NCBI RefSeq assembly: GCF_028473665.1
Contig: NZ_CP098774.1
Span: 2,480,001 to 2,544,000, forward strand
Direction of reading: 5' to 3'
DNA: 64,000 bases
Source: Sphingomonas sp. QA11
GTDB lineage: Bacteria > Pseudomonadota > Alphaproteobacteria > Sphingomonadales > Sphingomonadaceae
In this document: piece by piece, positions 42,571 to 52,472 of the stretch
How the letters are laid out: each line of letters begins with the position of its first letter
How positions within the stretch are numbered: the stretch's first letter is position 1
Position numbers and translations under genes: made by a program
Notes under the pieces: generated by a model
Told to the model about the DNA's origin: nothing
Databases searched by the model: none
What the model saw: only the letters and a program-made list of their open reading frames with translations

Positions 42571-45051
42571 ATGAAGACGCGATCCGCCCTGGCATTTGCC
42601 GTATCCAGCCTTGTGCTCGCTCATGCCTCGATGGCAGCAGCGCAGGAAGCCCCGCAAGCCACCCCGGTCGCCGCATCCGACGAGGATCAGGGCGATATCG
42701 TCGTCACCGGCACCCGCACGGCCGGCCGCTCGCGTTTCGACAGCGCCTCGCCGATCGACGTGCTGAGCAACGCCACGCTGCAGCGCCAGGGCACGACCGA
42801 ACTCGGTGCAGCACTCTCGGCCGTGGTGCCATCCATCGACTTCCCGCGCTCGTCAGCCGTGGACGGCACCGACTCGATCCGCCCCGCCACGCTACGCGGC
42901 CTCTCGCCGGACCAGACGCTGGTGCTGATCAACGGCGTCCGCGCGCATACCTCCGCGCTGCTCAACACCAACGGATCAGTCGGACGCGGATCGGCGGCAG
43001 TCGATCTCAACACCATCCCGTCAGTCGCGCTTGAGCGGATCGAGGTGCTGCGCGACGGCGCGGCGGCACAATATGGTTCCGACGCCATCGCCGGCGTGGT
43101 CAACCTGCGTCTGCGCGAAGCCCGCAGCGGTGGCGGCGCGACGGTCACTTATGGCCAGTACATCACCGACGTGGTGACCGCCCGCGGCCAGCGCAACGAA
43201 CATGACGGTGAGACCGTCACCGTCTCCGGCTGGCAGGGCATGGCCCTGGGACCGAAAGGTTTCCTGACGCTGTCCGCCGAATATCTGAAGCGCAATCCCA
43301 CCAGCCGCGGCGATTTCGATCCGCGCAAGACGCCGATCCGGGTTCGCTCGCGTTTCGGCGACCCGGAGGTGAAGCAGTATAGCGTCTATGCCAATGCCGG
43401 TTACGGCCTGGGCGACAGCGGCTGGGAGCTTTACGGCTTTGCCGGCTATCAGCACCGCGACAGCACCAGCGCGGCCACGCCGCGCATCGCCGGCGGTACC
43501 GGCAGCAACGCCAATGCCAGCGCTGACGCACTTGCCAGCCTCTATCCCGACGGCTTCACCCCGCTGATCAACGTCAAGTCCGAGGATGTGACGCTCACCG
43601 AAGGCCTGCGTGGCGAAATATCCGGCTGGAAGGTCGACCTGAACCTCTCCTACGGCCGCAACAAGCTGACACTTTACACGCGCAATTCCGGCAACGCGAC
43701 GTACGGCGCGAACTCGGCACGGGACTTCTATGACGGCAGCCTGGTCTACGACCAGATCGTCAGCGGCCTCGACATCTCCAAGGAACTGCCGCTGGGCGAT
43801 GGTACGATCAACATCGCCGGAGGTGCGGAAGTTCGCCGCGAAAGTTTCCAGATCGGGGCCGGCGAGCCGGCATCCTATGACCGCAACCCGAGCCTGCGGC
43901 CTCCGGCACCGCCCACGCTTGGCTCGGGTGCGCAAGGCTTCCCAGGTTTCCAGCCGTCGAACCGCGTTAACGTCCACCGTTCGAACGTCTCCGGCTATCT
44001 CGATATCGAGGCCAAGCCAGTCGAAGCGCTCACGTTGGGCGCGGCAGTCCGGGGCGAAAGCTATTCGGATTTCGGCGAGACGGTGACCGGCAAGCTCAGC
44101 GCACGGTATGAATTCGCGCCCTGGATCGCGCTCCGCGGTACTGCCTCCACCGGCTTCCGCGCCCCCTCGTTGCAACAGCAATATTTCACCTCGACCGCAT
44201 CGGTCCTGACCAACGGCACGATCGTCGAAACCGGTCTGTTCCCGTCGGTCAGCGCCGTCGGCACCGCGCTGGGCGGCAAGCCGCTGCGGCCGGAAAAGGC
44301 CACCAACCTCTCGGCCGGCATCGTGCTGCGCTCGGGCGGATTCGACCTCTCGGTCGACGCCTATCGAATCAAGGTGCGCGATCAGATCGCCCTGTCGGAG
44401 AATCTCAGCGGCACCGTTGTCGCCGCCTTGTTGCAGCCCTATGGCGTGACGGCTGGACGCTTCTTTCTCAACGGCATCCGCTCGACGACCAAGGGCATCG
44501 ACGTGGTCGCGCATTATCGGAAAGCGACCGAGAGCATCGGGACCTTCGATTTCACGGTCGCCGGCAATTTCAACGACATCAAGGTGACTCAGGCCCCCGG
44601 CCCGGCGACGATCACGGCCGTGGTCAACGGGGCCCCGACCAGCGCGGTGCTACCGATCTTCAGCCGGCAACGGATCATCTCGTTCGAACAGGGCACGCCG
44701 CGCACCAAGGTCGTCGGCACGGTCGACTGGTCGCTCGGCAATCTCGGCGTGACGGGGCGCGGTTCCTATTATGGCGACGTCACCCAGCCGGGCAGCACTG
44801 GCTTCGCGGAGGAGGACATCCACACCGGCCGCCACACGATCTTCGACCTGGAGGTTCGCTATCAGGTGATCCGGAACGTCAACCTTGCGGTGGGCGCGAA
44901 CAATCTGTTCGACACCTATCCGGATTATGTGCGGGTCCTGTCGTCACGCAACCAGCAACTCAACAGCACGGGCCTGGTCGGATTCCCCTATTACTCGCCG
45001 TTCGGCTTCAACGGCCGTTACCTCTACGCCCGGCTCGGCGTGACCTGGTAA
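42571..45051 (+). CDS. TonB-dependent outer-membrane receptor 3
   Basis: An 826-residue receptor. The signal peptide (MKTRSALAFAVSSLVLAHAS, cleavage near AAAQE) is followed by TonB box-like GDIVVTGTRTAG, plug and a barrel ending LYARLGVTW. The ATG has AGGGG 9-13 bases upstream. It is a close paralogue of the receptor at 30155. The ligand is unknown. Confidence 0.9.
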   Translation: MKTRSALAFAVSSLVLAHASMAAAQEAPQATPVAASDEDQGDIVVTGTRTAGRSRFDSASPIDVLSNATLQRQGTTELGAALSAVVPSIDFPRSSAVDGTDSIRPATLRGLSPDQTLVLINGVRAHTSALLNTNGSVGRGSAAVDLNTIPSVALERIEVLRDGAAAQYGSDAIAGVVNLRLREARSGGGATVTYGQYITDVVTARGQRNEHDGETVTVSGWQGMALGPKGFLTLSAEYLKRNPTSRGDFDPRKTPIRVRSRFGDPEVKQYSVYANAGYGLGDSGWELYGFAGYQHRDSTSAATPRIAGGTGSNANASADALASLYPDGFTPLINVKSEDVTLTEGLRGEISGWKVDLNLSYGRNKLTLYTRNSGNATYGANSARDFYDGSLVYDQIVSGLDISKELPLGDGTINIAGGAEVRRESFQIGAGEPASYDRNPSLRPPAPPTLGSGAQGFPGFQPSNRVNVHRSNVSGYLDIEAKPVEALTLGAAVRGESYSDFGETVTGKLSARYEFAPWIALRGTASTGFRAPSLQQQYFTSTASVLTNGTIVETGLFPSVSAVGTALGGKPLRPEKATNLSAGIVLRSGGFDLSVDAYRIKVRDQIALSENLSGTVVAALLQPYGVTAGRFFLNGIRSTTKGIDVVAHYRKATESIGTFDFTVAGNFNDIKVTQAPGPATITAVVNGAPTSAVLPIFSRQRIISFEQGTPRTKVVGTVDWSLGNLGVTGRGSYYGDVTQPGSTGFAEEDIHTGRHTIFDLEVRYQVIRNVNLAVGANNLFDTYPDYVRVLSSRNQQLNSTGLVGFPYYSPFGFNGRYLYARLGVTW

Positions 45052-45063
45052 CTATGGATGAAA

Positions 45064-45087
45064 GGAGGGCCGGTTCGCCGGCCCTCC
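45064..45087. terminator. Bidirectional hairpin terminator with TTCG tetraloop
   Basis: GGAGGGCCGG (45064-45073), loop TTCG, CCGGCCCTCC (45078-45087): a very stable 10-bp stem between convergent genes. Confidence 0.8.
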
Positions 45088-45090
45088 CCT

Positions 45091-45951
45091 TCACGCCGCA
45101 ACAGCCTCGCGCGGCAGCACGGCCGCCTCATATTCGCTCTCGTACATGCCGATCAGCGTGCGGTCGTCGTGATTCCACGGATGGAAACTCGGCCGGAAGA
45201 AAGCGAGCCACTGTCCCACGATCTTGCGTGCCATGCCGGGCCGTCCGAACGCATACCAGAACATCTTCGCCCAGACCTTCGGCCCGGTCAGCCCGTCCTG
45301 CCGCAACAGATCGAGCATACCGGCGATACGGCCGCTTGTGAAATTGGCGGTGACGCGCAGCATCACCAGCGCCTTCACCTTGAAGCGTTGCCATTCGGTC
45401 CAGTTCCTGGTCGCATGCAGCCAGGTGTCATAGGCGACGCCCTTGTGCTCGATCTCCTCCGCCGCGTGCCAGCGCCACAGATTGGCGAACTCCTCCTCGC
45501 CCCCCGCTAGGTGGCGCGGATTGGCGAGCAGTTCGTGTGCGATGATCGCGGTGAAATGCTCAAGCACCATCGTCGCGGTCAGGTTGGCGATCGGCGGCCG
45601 CCCCTTGGTGAGGTCGAGCCCCTTCTGAACCCGCGTCTCGAGCCGGGTGATGTCATAGCCCTGGTCGACGACGTGCCGGTTGAACGCCACATGCTCGCGC
45701 GTGTGCATCACCTCCTGCTTGATGAACGCCTGGATCTCGCCGGCGAGCTTGGGCGGGGTATCGTCGCGAAAGGCGCGGACGCTCTCGACGAAAAAGGCCT
45801 CGCCCCTCGGGAAAGTCACTGAAAGCGCGTTATAGAACGCCGTGGCATAGGGGTCGTTGTTGAGCCACCAACGCCCCATCGCGGTGTCGCGACCGAACCG
45901 GCGATCGCGCGGCGTGATGGTCAGGTCGCGGGGAGTGGTTGCTTTCGCCAC
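45091..45951 (-). CDS. PF10118-type metal-dependent hydrolase
   Basis: A 286-residue protein, starting at a GTG at 45951 with GGAGG five bases upstream. It is helical with the acidic/His metal-ligand set FIKQEVMHTREHVAFNRHV, VLEHFTAIIAHELL and WHAAEEIEHKGVAYD, which resembles ferritin-like di-iron ligand pairs. This family is annotated as predicted metal-dependent hydrolase, with no proven function. It is divergent from a TetR gene that probably controls it. Confidence 0.8.
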   Translation of the reverse strand: MAKATTPRDLTITPRDRRFGRDTAMGRWWLNNDPYATAFYNALSVTFPRGEAFFVESVRAFRDDTPPKLAGEIQAFIKQEVMHTREHVAFNRHVVDQGYDITRLETRVQKGLDLTKGRPPIANLTATMVLEHFTAIIAHELLANPRHLAGGEEEFANLWRWHAAEEIEHKGVAYDTWLHATRNWTEWQRFKVKALVMLRVTANFTSGRIAGMLDLLRQDGLTGPKVWAKMFWYAFGRPGMARKIVGQWLAFFRPSFHPWNHDDRTLIGMYESEYEAAVLPREAVAA

Positions 45952-45982
45952 AAAAACCTCCGAACAGGGTGGGAACCGGATC

Positions 45983-46026
45983 ACTTACAAGACTGTCAAT
46001 AGGCCTTACTTACACTCGTGTCAATA
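45983..46026. promoter_or_regulatory. Direct repeats ACTTACA-N4-TGTCAATA, putative TetR operator
   Basis: Two copies, 45983-46001 and 46008-46026, agree at all positions except the central four. Each is also a partial inverted repeat (TTACA/TGTCAA). The second copy covers the likely GTG start of the TetR gene, so the mRNA is probably leaderless and autorepressed. Confidence 0.65.
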
Positions 46027-46602
46027 ATTCGCAAACGCCTTAGCCCGGAAGAATCACGCGAGGCCGCGATCGAGGCGGCGCGGGCGCTGCTGGTCGAGGA
46101 AGGTCCCCAGGCAGTCACGCTCAAGGCCGTGGCCGCGCGGATCGGGCGTACCCATGCCAATCTGCTGCATCACTTCGGTTCCGCCGCCGACCTTCAGCGC
46201 GCGCTGATCAAGCATCTGGCCGACAAGATCACCGCCCAGATCGGCGCCGCGGCGAAGCGTGCCCGCGAAACTGATCAGAACCCGCGCGAAGTGGTCGACA
46301 TGACCTTCGACGCCTTTGCCCGCGGCGCCGGCGCGATGGCATCGTGGATGATCCTGACGGGCAACCAGGATGCGCTCGACCCGATCCTCGAGGCGATCCA
46401 CAATCTCGTCGAGGAATTGTCGGAGGGGCACAGGCATGACGGCCCGTCGATCCATGAGGAAACGCTGCAACTCGTGCTGACCGCGCTTGGCGACGCCCTG
46501 CTCGGCGGGCCGATGGCCAAGGCGCTCGGCCTGCCGCGGGAGAAGGCGCGCGAGCTTGCCGTCAACGCGCTGATGGCCTCGCACAGGGGCGCGGACGCCT
46601 GA
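46018..46602 (+). CDS. TetR-family transcriptional regulator
   Basis: A 194-residue regulator beginning at GTG 46018. The helix-turn-helix is AVTLKAVAARIGRTHANLLHHFGSAADL. The GTG lies within the second operator copy and there is no ribosome site upstream, which points to a leaderless message. It is divergent from the metal-dependent hydrolase gene. The ligand is unknown. Confidence 0.8.
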   Translation: MSIIRKRLSPEESREAAIEAARALLVEEGPQAVTLKAVAARIGRTHANLLHHFGSAADLQRALIKHLADKITAQIGAAAKRARETDQNPREVVDMTFDAFARGAGAMASWMILTGNQDALDPILEAIHNLVEELSEGHRHDGPSIHEETLQLVLTALGDALLGGPMAKALGLPREKARELAVNALMASHRGADA

Positions 46603-46649
46603 TGTCAGCTCAAGCTGGATAAAATTGCGATTTCCGCTAGAGAGCGGCC

Positions 46650-47696
46650 ATGCATTTTCTTGACCAAGCAAAGATCTTCGTCCGCTCGGGCGCGGGCGGC
46701 CCCGGCGCCGTCGCCTTCCGGCGCGAGAAGTTCATCGAATATGGCGGCCCGAACGGCGGCAATGGCGGCAAGGGCGGCGACATCATCTTCGAGGCGGTGG
46801 CCGGTCTCAATACGCTGATCGACTTCCGCTACACCCAGCATTTCCGCGCACCGCGCGGCCATGGTGGCTCGGGCTCGAACATGACGGGCGCGGGCGGCGA
46901 TGATCTGGTGATCAAGGTTCCCGTCGGGACCCAGGTCCTGTCCGAGGACAAGGAGGAGGTGCTCGCCGACTTCACCGTGGCGGGGCAGCGCGAGGTGTTC
47001 CTGCGCGGCGGCGATGGCGGACGCGGCAATGCCAGCTACAAGACCTCGACCAATCGCACCCCGCGCCAGCACGGCACTGGCTGGCCCTCGGAAGAGGCAT
47101 GGGTCTGGCTGCGACTGAAGCTGCTCGCCGATGCCGGGCTGGTCGGCCTCCCCAACGCCGGCAAGTCGACCTTCATCAACGCCGTCACCAACGCCAAGGC
47201 GAAGGTCGGCGACTATCCCTTCACCACCGTACGCCCCCAGCTCGGCGTGGTCAGCCGTCACAACCGCGAGTTCGTCGTGGCCGATATCCCCGGCCTGATC
47301 GAAGGTGCGGCCGACGGCGCCGGCATCGGCGATCGTTTCCTCGGCCATATCGAGCGGTGCAAGGTACTGCTCCATCTGGTCGACGCGACCGAGGAGGATC
47401 CGGTCGGCAACTATCGCATCGTGCGCGGTGAACTCGAGGCCTATGGCGCCGGCCTGATCGACAAGCCCCAGGTGATCGGCCTCAACAAGGTCGACGCGAT
47501 CGAGCCCGATGCCGCCAAGAAGCTGATCACTAAGCTCAAGCGCGCCAGTAAGGCTGATGTGCTCCCCATGTCGGGCGCCGGCGGCGACGGCCTCGAAGCG
47601 GTGCTCGACCGGTTGCTTGAAGTGATCGGCCCGGCCGCAACGGCGCCGGTGCGGGACGACGGGAAGGAAGATCCGATCGAATGGTCACCACTGTGA
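46650..47696 (+). CDS. obgE: GTPase ObgE
   Basis: A 348-residue GTPase of ribosome assembly and stress control. The N-terminal Obg fold has [12 protein letters not shown]; the G domain has GLPNAGKST (from residue 166), [14 protein letters not shown] and NKVDAI. The sequence ends soon after the G domain, as in short alphaproteobacterial Obg. Confidence 0.95.
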   Translation: MHFLDQAKIFVRSGAGGPGAVAFRREKFIEYGGPNGGNGGKGGDIIFEAVAGLNTLIDFRYTQHFRAPRGHGGSGSNMTGAGGDDLVIKVPVGTQVLSEDKEEVLADFTVAGQREVFLRGGDGGRGNASYKTSTNRTPRQHGTGWPSEEAWVWLRLKLLADAGLVGLPNAGKSTFINAVTNAKAKVGDYPFTTVRPQLGVVSRHNREFVVADIPGLIEGAADGAGIGDRFLGHIERCKVLLHLVDATEEDPVGNYRIVRGELEAYGAGLIDKPQVIGLNKVDAIEPDAAKKLITKLKRASKADVLPMSGAGGDGLEAVLDRLLEVIGPAATAPVRDDGKEDPIEWSPL

Positions 47697-47766
47697 AGCA
47701 TATCCGCGCGATCACGCCGTAGCGATTCGGGGCATCCGCCCCTGAAGCCGAGCGGGAGATGTGGAC

Positions 47767-48693
47767 ATGGCGCTTATCGATCTGATCCGGAAACTGTTCG
47801 GCCGCTCCCCCGCCCCGTCACAACCCGCGCCGTTCATTCCCGAAGCGCTCGCAGCACCTGAAGAGATTGCCGAAACCGTAACGGAGCCGGGGGAGGCCAC
47901 TGAGCCGGAGGCCGCAACGGAACCCGAAGCGGCGGATGCAGGGAAGACAGCGGAACCGGAAGTGACGGCCGCCTCCGAAGTACCGGTCGAGCCGGATACC
48001 CTGCAACGCTCCGCCGCACGACGGGACGATTTCTGGGCGGGGGTTGGCAATGTCGAGGGTGACGTGCTCACCCATCTCGTCAGCCCGGGCCTGACGGGCG
48101 GTCCGGCATGGCCGACCACGCGCCAGGCGTACCGTGTCATCCGCCGCGCCGGCGGGTCGATCGTGATCGCGACCGACGGCCTGTCCGATCCGTTCGACCA
48201 CGGCGGCGACACCAACGGCTTCAATCTCGAACTGTTCGTTGAAAGCGCAGACCTGCCCGCCGACGTGGCGGGGGAGCCGGGCGACGTGACCCCACTCGCG
48301 CGGAGCTGGATACTCGAACTGCTTCAGAATGTCGCCGGAACGGTTGCGGGTGCCGGCGGGATCGAAGGGCAGCTTGAGCATTATGGCACGCTGTCGATGG
48401 AGGTGCCCGGCGTTTCCTTGTCCCATGCGATCAAGGATCAGCTGCCGGAAGGTTTCGTCACCGCCGACGACGCAATCGGGATCCTGATCGGTGGGCCGGC
48501 GCCCGATTTCGCCGCCGTGATCGAAGACATGCCGCTCTCACCCGTGCGCATCGTGCCGGTCGTGCTGCTCACCGCCGCTGAACTGGGCGAGATTCGCGCC
48601 GGCGACGAAGAGACGCGCGAGGCAATCGTGGCGCGGCTCGCGGCGATGCCAAGCAACCATCGAAGCGACATCGGTCGTCCGTCGATCGTGTGA
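47767..48693 (+). CDS. Hypothetical protein with SUFU-like domain
   Basis: A 308-residue protein. An N-terminal amphipathic start and an acidic, Pro/Glu/Ala-rich linker (about 15-85) precede a globular domain. The globular part (YRVIRRAGGSIVIATDGLSD, FNLELFVES, LEHYGTLSMEVPG, RIVPVVLLTAAELGEIRAGD) resembles the suppressor-of-fused (SUFU) domain by eye. I use the ATG at 47767, because a GTG six bases before has too short a spacing to GGGAG. It lies between obgE and proB. Confidence 0.6.
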   Translation: MALIDLIRKLFGRSPAPSQPAPFIPEALAAPEEIAETVTEPGEATEPEAATEPEAADAGKTAEPEVTAASEVPVEPDTLQRSAARRDDFWAGVGNVEGDVLTHLVSPGLTGGPAWPTTRQAYRVIRRAGGSIVIATDGLSDPFDHGGDTNGFNLELFVESADLPADVAGEPGDVTPLARSWILELLQNVAGTVAGAGGIEGQLEHYGTLSMEVPGVSLSHAIKDQLPEGFVTADDAIGILIGGPAPDFAAVIEDMPLSPVRIVPVVLLTAAELGEIRAGDEETREAIVARLAAMPSNHRSDIGRPSIV

Positions 48694-48738
48694 CGTGCCG
48701 GTGGATTGCCGGCGCAACCGTCGCTAAGCGCTTAGCCA

Positions 48739-49869
48739 ATGAACCGCGCCTCGCACTCCTTCTCACCCGCCTCCTGCCCTCGACTGATCGTCAAGGTCGG
48801 CTCAGCGCTGCTCGTGGCGCCGGACGGGACGGTCCGGCGGGAATGGCTGACCGGCCTCGTCGCCGACATCGCTGCACGGGTAAAGGCCGGCCAGGAGATT
48901 GCGGTGGTCTCATCCGGCGCGATCGCGCTTGGCGCGCGCCGGCTGAAATTGCCCAAGGGCGGCCGCGCCAGCCTTGAGGATGCGCAGGCCGCGGCGGCTA
49001 CCGGCCAGATCGCGCTGAGCCAGGTATGGGCCGAACTGCTCGCGGCCGAAGGGCTGACGGCCGCGCAGATCCTCATCACCCTCGACGACCTCGAGGACCG
49101 CCGCCGCTATCTCAACGCCGCCGCCACGCTCAGCCGGTTGCTGGCGCTCGGTGTCGTGCCTGTCATCAACGAAAATGACAGTGTCGCGACCGAGGAGATC
49201 CGTTTCGGCGACAATGACCGGCTCGCCGCCCGCGTCGGCCAGGCAGCGGGCGCGCAGGGCGTGATCCTCCTGTCGGATGTCGACGGCCTGTACGATTCCA
49301 ACCCGACCACCAATCCCGGGGCGACCATGATAGATCGTGTCGAACGGATTGATGCGACGATCGAGGCGATGGCGGACGGCGGCTCCGGTTCCGGCATGGG
49401 ATCGGGCGGCATGGTATCGAAGATCGCGGCCGCACGGATCGCCACGGCTGCCGGTGCGCACCTCGCCATCGTTTCAGGGCACATACCGCACCCTCTCTCC
49501 GCCTTCGCCGATAGCGGCCGCGGCACCATATTCGTCGCGGAAAAAACCGCTCCCGCGCGGAAAGCATGGCTGGCGGGTGGCCTGACCGCCAAGGGCGAGA
49601 TTTATATCGATGCGGGCGCGATGAAGGCGTTGCTCGGCGGCAAGAGCCTTCTCGCCGCCGGTGCCGTCCGGGTCAGCGGCACGTTCCGGCGCGGCGACCT
49701 CGTCGCGATCTGCGGCCCGGACGGAAAACCGGTGGCGCGCGGACTTGCCGAATATGATACGCCCGACGCGGAGAAGATCATCGGTCGCCGCAGCGACGCC
49801 CTCGCCGCGATCCTTGGCTATGCGCCCCGCGCCGCGCTGGTTCATCGCAACCACATGGCGCTGCTGTGA
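48739..49869 (+). CDS. proB: Glutamate 5-kinase
   Basis: A 376-residue enzyme of proline synthesis. The kinase domain starts PRLIVKVGSALLVAP, with VVSSGAIALGARRL, NENDSVATEEI and FGDNDRLAARV; a C-terminal PUA domain follows. It overlaps the downstream gene by GTGA. Confidence 0.95.
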   Translation: MNRASHSFSPASCPRLIVKVGSALLVAPDGTVRREWLTGLVADIAARVKAGQEIAVVSSGAIALGARRLKLPKGGRASLEDAQAAAATGQIALSQVWAELLAAEGLTAAQILITLDDLEDRRRYLNAAATLSRLLALGVVPVINENDSVATEEIRFGDNDRLAARVGQAAGAQGVILLSDVDGLYDSNPTTNPGATMIDRVERIDATIEAMADGGSGSGMGSGGMVSKIAAARIATAAGAHLAIVSGHIPHPLSAFADSGRGTIFVAEKTAPARKAWLAGGLTAKGEIYIDAGAMKALLGGKSLLAAGAVRVSGTFRRGDLVAICGPDGKPVARGLAEYDTPDAEKIIGRRSDALAAILGYAPRAALVHRNHMALL

Positions 49870-50771
49870 GCCAGATCGCGATCACCGGCGGCACGGGCTT
49901 TGTCGGCAGGAAACTGATCGAACTGGCGGTGAAGGCCGGCCACGAGGTCAGTGCTCTCACACGCCGTCCCCAGCCCGACATCCCGCGCGTCACCTGGATA
50001 TCGGGTGCGCTCGACACCCCGATCGCGCTGACCAGTCTCGTGCGGGGCGCCGACGCGGTGATCCATGTCGCCGGCGTGGTGAACGCACTGGACCGCGAAG
50101 GTTTTGCCGCCGGCAACATCGCCGGCACCCAGGCGGTGGTCGATGCGGCGACCAACGCAGGTGCCCGGCGCTTCATCCATGTTTCCTCGCTCGCCGCCCG
50201 CGAGCCGGACCTGTCGAACTATGGGTGGTCGAAGGCAGGCGCCGAGCAAATCGTCGAGGCCTCGGCGCTTGACTGGACGATCGTGCGCCCGACCGGGGTC
50301 TATGGCCCCGGTGACATGGAGATGCGCGACATGTTCCGCCTGGCTAAGGTCGGCCTTGCCCTGCTGCCACCGCCGGGCAAAATTTCGGTGGTCGAGGTCG
50401 GCGATCTTGCCCGCTTGCTGCTCATCCTGGTCTCGACCGATCCGGGCCGGGTCATCCTGGAGGCGGACGACGGTGTCGAGGGGGGATGGACCCATGACGC
50501 CTTCGCCCGCGCGATCGGTGCGGCGGTCGGCCAGCGGGTGCTGCCCCTCGCCTTGCCGAGGGCGTTGCTGTCTCTCGCGGCGAAGGGCGACCGGCTCTTT
50601 CGCGGCAGCGAGGCAAAGCTCACCGCCGACCGTGTCGGCTATCTCTGTCATCCCGACTGGACGATCGATCCCGTCCGTCGGCCCGCCCCCTCCTTGTGGC
50701 GGGCCGAGGTGCCGACTCCTCGGGGTCTCGCCGCCACCGCCGCGTGGTATCGGTCGAACGGGCTGCTCTGA
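49866..50771 (+). CDS. cerR: NAD-dependent epimerase/dehydratase family, probable ceramide-pathway reductase (CerR)
   Basis: A 301-residue extended SDR, starting at GTG 49866. It has the NAD fingerprint ITGGTGFVGRKLI and a changed YxxxK: YGWSKAG. In Caulobacter a gene of this family next to spt and acp reduces the 3-keto group during ceramide synthesis (CerR). Gene order epimerase-acp-spt here fits. Other epimerases cannot be excluded. Confidence 0.7.
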   Translation: MSQIAITGGTGFVGRKLIELAVKAGHEVSALTRRPQPDIPRVTWISGALDTPIALTSLVRGADAVIHVAGVVNALDREGFAAGNIAGTQAVVDAATNAGARRFIHVSSLAAREPDLSNYGWSKAGAEQIVEASALDWTIVRPTGVYGPGDMEMRDMFRLAKVGLALLPPPGKISVVEVGDLARLLLILVSTDPGRVILEADDGVEGGWTHDAFARAIGAAVGQRVLPLALPRALLSLAAKGDRLFRGSEAKLTADRVGYLCHPDWTIDPVRRPAPSLWRAEVPTPRGLAATAAWYRSNGLL

Positions 50772-50908
50772 TTCACTGAATACGGTCGCGACCCGAACCA
50801 ATCTGCGCCGCGGGTCACTGCAATGATCCAGACGCCGAACGTCGCGCATTTGCCAATCATTCGCCGCAATCGCTAGGCAGGGCGAGCAGCGTTTCCTAAG
50901 GATATTCG

Positions 50909-51151
50909 ATGACCGACCGCGCACAAGTTTTCGACACCGTCACCGGCCTGATCGAACCTTTCAACAAGAAGGGCGTCTCGCTCAGCGATGCGACTACCTT
51001 CCAGGGCGACCTGGAGTGGGACAGCCTGACCGTGATGGATTTCGTCGCCGCGATCGAGGACGAGTTCGAGATCATCATCACGATGAACATGCAGGCCGAG
51101 ATCGAGACGGTCGGCCAGCTCGTCGATGCGGTGATGAAGCTGAAAGGCTGA
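50909..51151 (+). CDS. Acyl carrier protein of sphingolipid synthesis
   Basis: An 80-residue ACP with phosphopantetheine attachment at Ser39 in EWDSLTVMDF. It lies four bases before spt. It differs from housekeeping AcpP (which has DSLD), as do the ACPs adjacent to spt in alphaproteobacteria that supply acyl chains to serine palmitoyltransferase. Confidence 0.85.
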   Translation: MTDRAQVFDTVTGLIEPFNKKGVSLSDATTFQGDLEWDSLTVMDFVAAIEDEFEIIITMNMQAEIETVGQLVDAVMKLKG

Positions 51152-51155
51152 ACCG

Positions 51156-52418
51156 ATGACAGATTCTGCCCAGACCGCCGACGCCCTGCCGATCGATCCG
51201 CCAACGATCGCGCCGGAGCGCGACCTGTTCACCAAGTTCGATCCGCTGATCGCCGAGCGCCAGGCGCTGCTCGACACCGGCGTGCGCGATCCGTTCGCGA
51301 TCGTGATGGACGAGGTGAAGTCGCCGACCATCGCCATGATCAAGGGCAAGGAGACGATCCTGCTCGGCACCTATAATTATATGGGCATGACGTTCGATCC
51401 CGACGTCATCCAGGCGGGCAAGGATGCGCTCGACCAGTACGGATCGGGCACCAACGGCAGCCGCGTGTTCAACGGCACTTTCCGCGACCATGCCGATGTC
51501 GAGGTGGCGCTGCGCGAATTCTACGGCACCACCGGCGCGATCGTCTTCTCGACCGGATACCAGGCCAATCTCGGCATGATTTCCGCCCTCGCCGGCAAGG
51601 GCGAGTATATCATCCTCGACGCCGACAGCCATGCCTCGATCTATGACGGCTGCGCGATGGGCAATGCCGAGGTCGTTCGCTTCCGCCACAATTCGGTCGA
51701 GGATCTCGACAAGCGCCTGGCCCGCCTGCCGGCTGAACCGGGCAAGCTGGTGGTGCTCGAAGGCGTCTATTCGATGATGGGCGACGTCGCGCCGTTGAAG
51801 GAGATGGTCGCCGTCGCCAAGAAGCACGGCGCCATGGTGCTGGTCGACGAGGCGCATTCGATGGGCTTTTTCGGCCCGCACGGCCGCGGCGTCTATGAAG
51901 ACCAGGGGCTTGAGGATCAGGTCGACTTCGTTGTCGGCACCTTCTCCAAATCGGTCGGCACGGTCGGCGGCTTCTGTGTCTCGAACCATCCGAAGTTCGA
52001 GATCATGCGCTTCGTCAGCCGCCCCTATATCTTCACGGCCTCGCTACCGCCCTCGGTCGTCGCGACCGCCGCGACCTCGATCCGCAAGCTGATGTACGCC
52101 CATAACAAGCGCGCCCATCTCTGGGAGAACAGCAAGCGCCTGCACGGCGGCCTGACCGAGATGGGCTTCAGGCTCGGCACCGCGACGCCGGAATCGGCGA
52201 TCGTCGCGGTGATCCTGGAGGATCAGACCCAGGCAGTCGCGATGTGGCAGGCCCTCCTCGAAGGCGGCCTCTATGTGAACATGGCGCGCCCGCCCGCGAC
52301 CCCGGCCGGCACCTATCTCCTCCGCTGCTCGGTCTGTGCCGAGCACAGCGCCGACCAGATCGAAACCATCATCGAGATGTTCCGCACGGCGGGACGAGCC
52401 ACCGGCGCGATCGGCTGA
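51156..52418 (+). CDS. spt: Serine palmitoyltransferase
   Basis: A 420-residue PLP enzyme of the alpha-oxoamine synthase family that condenses serine with an acyl thioester to 3-ketosphinganine. The PLP lysine is Lys265 in GTFSKSVGTVGGFC, and VDEAHSMGFFGPHGRG carries the aspartate/histidine of the site. Length and lysine position equal those of the soluble Sphingomonas paucimobilis enzyme. It follows the ACP gene in an operon with cerR. Confidence 0.95.
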   Translation: MTDSAQTADALPIDPPTIAPERDLFTKFDPLIAERQALLDTGVRDPFAIVMDEVKSPTIAMIKGKETILLGTYNYMGMTFDPDVIQAGKDALDQYGSGTNGSRVFNGTFRDHADVEVALREFYGTTGAIVFSTGYQANLGMISALAGKGEYIILDADSHASIYDGCAMGNAEVVRFRHNSVEDLDKRLARLPAEPGKLVVLEGVYSMMGDVAPLKEMVAVAKKHGAMVLVDEAHSMGFFGPHGRGVYEDQGLEDQVDFVVGTFSKSVGTVGGFCVSNHPKFEIMRFVSRPYIFTASLPPSVVATAATSIRKLMYAHNKRAHLWENSKRLHGGLTEMGFRLGTATPESAIVAVILEDQTQAVAMWQALLEGGLYVNMARPPATPAGTYLLRCSVCAEHSADQIETIIEMFRTAGRATGAIG

Positions 52419-52472
52419 GCGGAAAAAAGGGCGGCTTTTCAGCGGTCGCGCTTGCGGGTAGAATCCCTGCCG

